This document shows positions 20,601 through 22,076 of a DNA stretch of 22,076 nucleotides, one piece after another. A model generated the notes under the pieces. The model was not told where the DNA came from. It did no database searches and was given only the letters and a program-made list of their open reading frames with translations. The stretch's first letter is position 1. Every line of letters begins with the position of its first letter. This stretch comes from Sphacelaria rigidula (Eukaryota; Phaeophyceae; Sphacelariales). The position numbers and the translations under genes were made by a program. The DNA is taken from the NCBI GenBank assembly GCA_964200075.2, contig CAXNAA020000357.1, positions 1 through 22,076 of the forward strand, given 5' to 3'.

Positions 20601-20919
20601 GTAAGTCTTTAAAACAATCCCTCGGGAGCGTATTTCACATGACCAACATTCTGGCGGTACTTTCTCCGTTTTTCTAATTTCTTGATCATTTTGCATCTCC
20701 ACCCAGGTCTTAGCGGGAAGGCAACCAACGGTGAAGTTTTTGCGGCTGAGGAGCACAGCAGCGGAGGGTGGAGACTTCGATCCCGTGGCTCTGCCGACGC
20801 TGCTGCTGTATAGGGCTGGGGAAGTGGTGGCTTGCTTGACCAGGGTGACCGACGATCTAGGCGAGAGCTTCACGCAGGAAGACGTGGAGTGGCTGCTGCA
20901 AGAGCATGACGTATTCGAG
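9746..20919 (+). CDS. Phosducin-like protein, PhLP1/PDCL family (three recognised exons)
   Basis: PhLP1 is a cytosolic co-chaperone that works with the CCT/TRiC chaperonin to fold G-beta and assemble it with G-gamma. Exons 9746-10037, 15624-15988 and 20707-20919 join to about 290 codons with phase kept at both junctions (1+2, then 0). N-terminal domain: LEDKILKKN matches LDDKLLGEK at the very start of PhLP1, and TGVKGVLADFDAWK matches the conserved TGPKGVINDW G-beta-gamma-binding segment. An acidic run precedes DEGFLGKYRQRRLEQLK (PhLP1: EFLQQYRKQRMEEM). Thioredoxin-like domain: PQFGQIVE, VVVHLYEP, RRMNRCLE, PTVKFLRLRST, ALPTLLLYRAGEVV, LTRVTDDLGESF, DVEWLLQEH. There is no CxxC redox pair, as expected. 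The CLE|VLAG junction matches the family length exactly. Human PhLP1 has 301 residues. LTRVTDDLG and TGVKG favour PhLP1 over PhLP2/3. The start-codon exon and the C-terminal exon are uncertain. Confidence 0.93.
10675..10945 (+). repeat. Family Q repeat, copy C
   Basis: It contains GGACGAATGAATGATTCGTC, TACTTGGTCTTAGTGTGATT, the palindrome GATTGATTCGTACCGTACGAATCAATC (10728-10754), GGCTTTGTTTTCAGCGTTGC, AGGCACGTGGAAATGGCGCA, a T/C-rich tract, GAGCAACCAGGCC, and GGCGATGATTTGTGCGAACC. The coding-like frame seen in copies A and B is broken here. Confidence 0.85.
10946..11439. other. Intronic sequence, nothing recognised
   Basis: No exon, RNA gene or repeat was recognised between the Q copy and the minisatellite, apart from a short GACCGGAGACCGGAGACC triplication at 11238-11255. 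Confidence 0.4.
11440..11820. repeat. GTAGCTCA minisatellite with 85-89 bp higher-order unit
   Basis: The words GTAGCTCA, TGGCTCA and GCAAACATG recur throughout. The block GACGAATATGAGCTGATGAG starts at 11588 and 11677 (spacing 89), and a diverged form starts at 11762 (spacing 85). Inside, the smaller unit GCAAACATGCGTAGCTCATG repeats. AGCT/GAGCTGATGAGCTAC pieces are self-complementary, so single strands could fold. Confidence 0.92.
11960..12135 (-). repeat. Two family P-type copies in inverted orientation
   Basis: The first (about 11965-12042) starts with a long G run (11971-11980), then CGTATTCATGTGTTGTTTCC and CCATTGACCATGCATTC. This is the reverse complement of the P 3' end, including its poly-C. 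The second (about 12053-12130) reads TACTCAAGATCTTGCATGCC and CACTGACCTCGCACCCCTAC, matching 19740-19830. They are sub-families P and P2 lying side by side. Confidence 0.75.
12365..12437 (+). repeat. Diverged P2-type repeat copy
   Basis: GATCAATGGTCATACAACTATGGCATGCAATACAATGGGTGCACC followed by a C run at 12429-12437. It fits the P2 sub-family seen at 16405-16512. Confidence 0.7.
12660..12954 (+). repeat. Family P element, long copy 2
   Basis: This is the second long copy, about 290 bases. It shares GACGTTAACGAAGGTGGCA, CATCGTTTGAT, CCATACTAGGAGA, GGAGGTGTCTCTATTAGGAG, GTAGGAACGGTGCTCCGTCT and the conserved 3' end with the copy at 9010-9308. The C run is short (GCCTCC). Confidence 0.8.
12955..13985. 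other. Intronic sequence, no gene recognised
   Basis: A minus-strand frame at 13340-13570 contains FERTLEELRRKELILQ and is protein-like in composition, but it crosses a poly-A run and matches no family I know. GGGGCTCGAGCC near 13042 resembles a tRNA B box but has no cloverleaf around it. Confidence 0.4.
14483..14502 (+). repeat. Poly-G run (20 G)
   Basis: Uninterrupted G run inside tandem unit 2, at the position where unit 1 has GGAGGGAGAGAG. It could form G-quadruplex structure and is prone to sequencing error. Confidence 0.95.
14583..14592. other. Assembly gap (10 N)
   Basis: Ten Ns, probably of arbitrary length, lie between two G runs inside the tandem repeat. The true length of unit 2 is unknown. 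Confidence 0.98.
14628..14663 (+). repeat. Poly-G run (36 G)
   Basis: The longest homopolymer in the window, just after the N gap. The gap and the run together suggest the assembler collapsed or broke here. Confidence 0.95.
15451..15486. repeat. 9-bp tandem repeat, four units
   Basis: GATTATRTG repeated four times (GATTATATG then three of GATTATGTG, the last incomplete). Confidence 0.9.
15536..15609 (+). repeat. Family P 3'-end copy immediately upstream of PhLP exon 2
   Basis: CCGTCTCGAAAGGGATGCGT, GGTCAATGGTCAAACGACTA and ACAAATGAGTACG, then a C run ending CCCTCCCAACCCACACACAG. The exon acceptor lies 14 bases past the end of this copy, so its C-rich end forms most of the pyrimidine-rich stretch before the splice site. 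Confidence 0.85.
15624..15988 (+). CDS. PhLP exon (second recognised), acidic linker and start of thioredoxin-like fold
   Basis: Acceptor CACACACAG|AG. The exon completes a Glu codon, then reads ALLAKEYRAAMLKRMTEG, a low-complexity Asp stretch (DPNDDDNDDDDEG), LGKYRQRRLEQLK, PQFGQIVEAERGNFVKAV, VVVHLYEPYIGACRRMNRCLE. It ends in phase 0 at GAG|GTGAGG, a good donor. The acidic stretch corresponds to the CK2-target acidic region before the EFLxxYRxxR motif in PhLP1; phosphorylation here is not shown by sequence. Confidence 0.93.
16054..16130 (+). repeat. Family P 3'-end copy just downstream of PhLP exon 2
   Basis: CCCTCTCGAAAGGGATGCGT, GGTCAATATCCAAACGTCTA, ACATATGAGTACGCC and a C run. It starts about 65 bases after the donor, in the same orientation as the copy before the exon. 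Confidence 0.85.
16400..16523 (+). repeat. P2-type repeat copy with C run
   Basis: GAGCCTGGTCCGGTGAAATC, CATGCTCCGTCCCAGCTTTG, TAGGGATGCGAAGTCAACGG, TACGGCATGCACGATAATGC, then a C/CG run to about 16523. It matches, inverted, the copy at 19740-19845, which shares the GAGC..GGTCCGG and CCGTCCC..TTTGTAGGGATGCGA blocks. Confidence 0.8.
16890..17940 (+). repeat. Degenerate long direct repeat, about 670 bp spacing
   Basis: GTGTGAGACGCGCGCGAAC at 17099 recurs at 17772, each followed by TGCGTTGC, GGACAGGTCATA, CGAAGAAAACG, CGTAGC and GCTGAGCAC. A third partial version lies at about 16920-17000 (TGCGTTGCGTAATGG, AAGAAGCCGTAGCTG). The preceding parts, CTGATCTGTGCATGACCTTGC and CCTGAGCCGTGCGTGACCTCGC, also match. 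No coding frame persists across copies. Confidence 0.8.
17941..18437 (+). repeat. Degenerate repeat segment related to 19.1-19.6 kb
   Basis: GAGAGGAAACGCATCAAACG, GACGCCATACAGAACACAGC and ACCCAAGCAAAT match GACAGGAAACGCATAGCAAC, CGCCATGGAGAACACAGCCC and GAAAGCAAAT at 19388-19470. From about 18090 to 18437 I recognise nothing. Confidence 0.6.
18438..18535. repeat. GC-rich palindromic patch
   Basis: GCGGCGAAGCCGC (18446-18458) is a palindrome. CCCCCCCGGCAAAGGGGGCC and CCTCCGGGGACCCCGC, then GGAGGCG, form several short inverted repeats. The base composition is far above that of the flanks. It resembles small GC-rich palindromic elements known from some organelle genomes, but the link is only by appearance. 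GGCGGCTTCGCCGCC at 16860 is a similar lone palindrome. Confidence 0.65.
18536..19080. other. Intronic sequence with a hydrophobic open frame
   Basis: A plus frame at 18746-19078 has a possible membrane segment (ALLLGLLHAIVLCVVIPFIL), but it runs through a (TTTG)n repeat (18956-18983) and overlaps two other open frames. I do not call it a gene. Confidence 0.35.
19081..19700 (+). repeat. Degenerate direct repeats, second block
   Basis: CAGCGAAATGCAAGCGAAGAGG at 19134 recurs at 19513, with CATCAGCG/TATCAGCG after it and then AAATC-AG-AAAGAC. The motif TTCAAGTGAAATCGGTGCCG / GATTCCACCGATGA at 19297-19326 echoes 17251-17282, 17608-17630 and 19636-19665. The unit is heavily diverged, with no coding frame kept between copies. 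Confidence 0.7.
19735..19845 (-). repeat. P2-type repeat copy (inverted)
   Basis: On the minus strand it runs GAGCTTGGTCCGGCTGAACC, GGCGTGCTCCGTCCCGGTTT, TGTAGGGATGCGAGGTCATT, GGCATGCAAGACCATGAGTA. This is the P2 consensus in the clearest form in this window. It is followed on the plus strand by (TA)n tracts to about 19890. Confidence 0.8.
19846..20706. other. End of PhLP intron, no gene recognised
   Basis: (TA)n at 19873-19890, a fragment of the 14-15 kb tandem family near 20430-20485, and a T/G-rich run at 20500-20535. Some short open frames are present, none with a domain. Confidence 0.45.
20707..20919 (+). CDS. PhLP exon (third recognised), thioredoxin-like C-terminal half
   Basis: Acceptor CATCTCCACCCAG|GTC. 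It reads VLAGRQPTVKFLRLRST, DFDPVALPTLLLYRAGEVV, CLTRVTDDLGESF, EDVEWLLQEHDVFE. It matches PhLP1 residues from the second thioredoxin beta strand to the last helix, including the cis-proline region ALPTLL and RVTDDLG. Similarity stops at VFE, where GAG|GTACCA is a usable but non-ideal donor. If unspliced the frame would run on to a TGA at 21055-21057 with an unlikely Leu/His/Cys-rich tail. Confidence 0.92.
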
Positions 20920-21001
20920 GTACCATCCCAGACTCTTGTGTGGCTGTGGTTCCCACGTGTCTCGAACTTGTGTTGTTTTTTGCGGCAGTTGTTGCTGCAA
21001 G

Positions 21002-21112
21002 TGCATCTTCATGCATGTATACATGTGCTCTGTAGTGTGCACGGGCAAAACAAGTGACGACGGTATTGATTATGATGATGATGATGATGATGACGATGGT
21101 AATAAAAAATAA
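21002..21112 (+). CDS. Candidate last PhLP exon encoding an acidic tail
   Basis: If an 82-base intron runs from GTACCA (20920) to GTTGCTGCAAG (ending 21001), the frame continues in phase and ends TSDDGIDY followed by eight Asp, GNKK and TAA (21110-21112). PhLP proteins commonly end in a short acidic tail, which supports this frame. The stretch before it (CIFMHVYMCSVVC) is not family-like. Alternatives are reading through to the TGA at 21055, or an exon after a strong pyrimidine tract at about 21518-21554 that would add nine codons. An AATAAA sits at 21101-21106. Confidence 0.4.
   Translation, partial: CIFMHVYMCSVVCTGKTSDDGIDYDDDDDDDDGNKK
21072..21100 (+). repeat. (GAT)n microsatellite, possibly coding
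   Basis: Consecutive GAT codons with one GAC, in the frame that would give a poly-Asp tail for the phosducin-like protein. Confidence 0.9.
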
Positions 21113-22076
21113 TAATAGTATACTGTAACCTAGATTTTCAGTACGTGCCCTATGTCTCTCCTGCTGCTTTTGTAGAGTTTAGTCCTGGTATATGCTGCTT
21201 TCGTACCAGTTTTTCGCGGAGATCTCGTGTTTTCCACCGAAGGTGTTTCGCGTGACTGCAGGGATGCCATTTGATACACGCGACCCTGTGCCCACCAGCT
21301 AGTGATGAGAAACAAACCCACAACCCGAATTGGTTCCGAGGAACGTAGAACATGGAAGGAGCAGCGATCACTCCGCGACTTTGTCAATATGGATGAAAAT
21401 CCTGTGGAAGTTACAAATATGACGCTGGCTGGGGTATCTAGTTTTTGCCCTGGCCATCAGTAAACGCTCAACGCGTATTATTCTCGGTCCGGTTACCTGA
21501 GAACTCTCTTTCCCTCGCAATTTTTTTTTTCTCTCTCTCCGCTGTCTCATCTGAAGAATATCAAGCCCGCTATCAAGACGAGTTGAAGAACACGACTCGC
21601 CCCCAACGTCCCTTCCCGAGATATTGTATATTTATATGGGTAATGACCGCGGCCCCCTCCCTTCCCCCCTCCCCCAAACAAGAAAACACCCTTCCCCTGT
21701 TGAACCCATTTGGCCGCGAACCTCTGGGGAAGTTTACTGGAGGAATATCCTTACATCAAATTCAAGTCCCCCTGCATTAGCACACATGTAAAGTCACTGG
21801 AAAAATAAACCCTGTATACAATGGTACATCTTGAGGATGAAGAGGGGTTGCTTGAATTCGCGTCGACAAATGGAGGAGCACCTTGAAGAATAACAATACC
21901 CGTTGAGGACCGATGTTTGCAGAGGAGCAAGGAATTCTTGGCCCAGTCCTTGTCCCAGCCATAAACACGGTGTTTTTCGCCCCCCCCCCCCCCGCCCAAT
22001 TCCATCCTCCCCCTCACCTCTAGACTCTTGGGTTGGCGTCGAGTGGCAACGGCGCTGTAAAACAAGCCACCAAAAC
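21113..22076. other. Downstream of PhLP, no gene recognised
   Basis: A strong pyrimidine tract is at 21518-21545. A minus frame at 21751-22065 contains VYGWDKDWAKN and VILQGAPPFVDANSS, which could belong to the 3' end of a converging gene beyond the right edge, but no family is recognised. A C run is at 21980-21993. A hairpin-free AT-rich AATAATAATAG follows the candidate stop. Confidence 0.4.

Larger units (their letters stand above)
15989..20706 (+). other. PhLP intron, about 4.7 kb, repeat-filled
   Basis: GTGAGG...CACCCAG. The protein alignment is gap-free across the junction (17 residues from MNRC to VKF, as in human PhLP1), so no exon is missing inside. It holds two P-type copies near its start and one near 19.8 kb, a degenerate repeat landscape, and a GC-rich palindromic patch. 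Confidence 0.88.

Noticed and set aside
21751-22065. Exon of a converging minus-strand gene
   Set aside because: VYGWDKDWAKN is suggestive, but no family or splice structure can be supported before the window ends.

Overview
The window looks like nuclear DNA from a flagellated, intron-rich, repeat-rich eukaryote. I favour a stramenopile alga, most likely a brown alga. The signs are GT-AG introns of a few hundred bases to over 5 kb, very low coding density, many degenerate dispersed and tandem repeats, long poly-C/poly-G runs, (TA)n microsatellites, an assembly gap of Ns, and an axonemal dynein gene. The taxonomic guess is inference. No rRNA, tRNA, CRISPR array or bacterial-style operon was seen.

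Two host genes can be supported, arranged head to head about 7.3 kb apart. On the minus strand, 2459 down to 1838 holds the first two coding exons of an inner-arm dynein light chain (p28/DNALI1 family), and the rest of the gene should lie beyond the left edge. On the plus strand, a phosducin-like protein (PhLP1/PDCL family, a CCT co-chaperone for G-beta-gamma assembly) is spread over at least three exons: 9746-10037, 15624-15988 and 20707-20919. Its introns are about 5.6 and 4.7 kb. Joined conceptually, the exons stay in frame and align to PhLP1 almost from end to end. The initiator exon and the exact C-terminal exon are unresolved, and a candidate acidic tail lies at 21002-21112.

The interval between the genes (2.5-9.7 kb) holds two decayed hAT-transposase C-termini in a roughly 330-420 bp head-to-head inverted repeat (5130-5866). 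It also holds the longest open frame of the window (6773-7417, minus, unrecognised) and two of three copies of a roughly 270 bp repeat with intron-acceptor-like sites.

The first large PhLP1 intron carries the third copy of that repeat, an 85-89 bp 'GTAGCTCA' minisatellite (about 11.44-11.82 kb), a long copy of a poly-C-ended dispersed element, and a 300-450 bp tandem repeat with long G runs and a 10-N gap (about 13.99-15.09 kb). The second large intron holds a degenerate repeat landscape (16.9-19.7 kb) with a GC-rich palindromic patch at 18.44-18.53 kb. The poly-C-ended element is the dominant repeat, with at least ten copies. Two copies in the same orientation bracket PhLP1 exon 2, and the C-rich end of one forms the pyrimidine-rich stretch just before that exon's splice acceptor.
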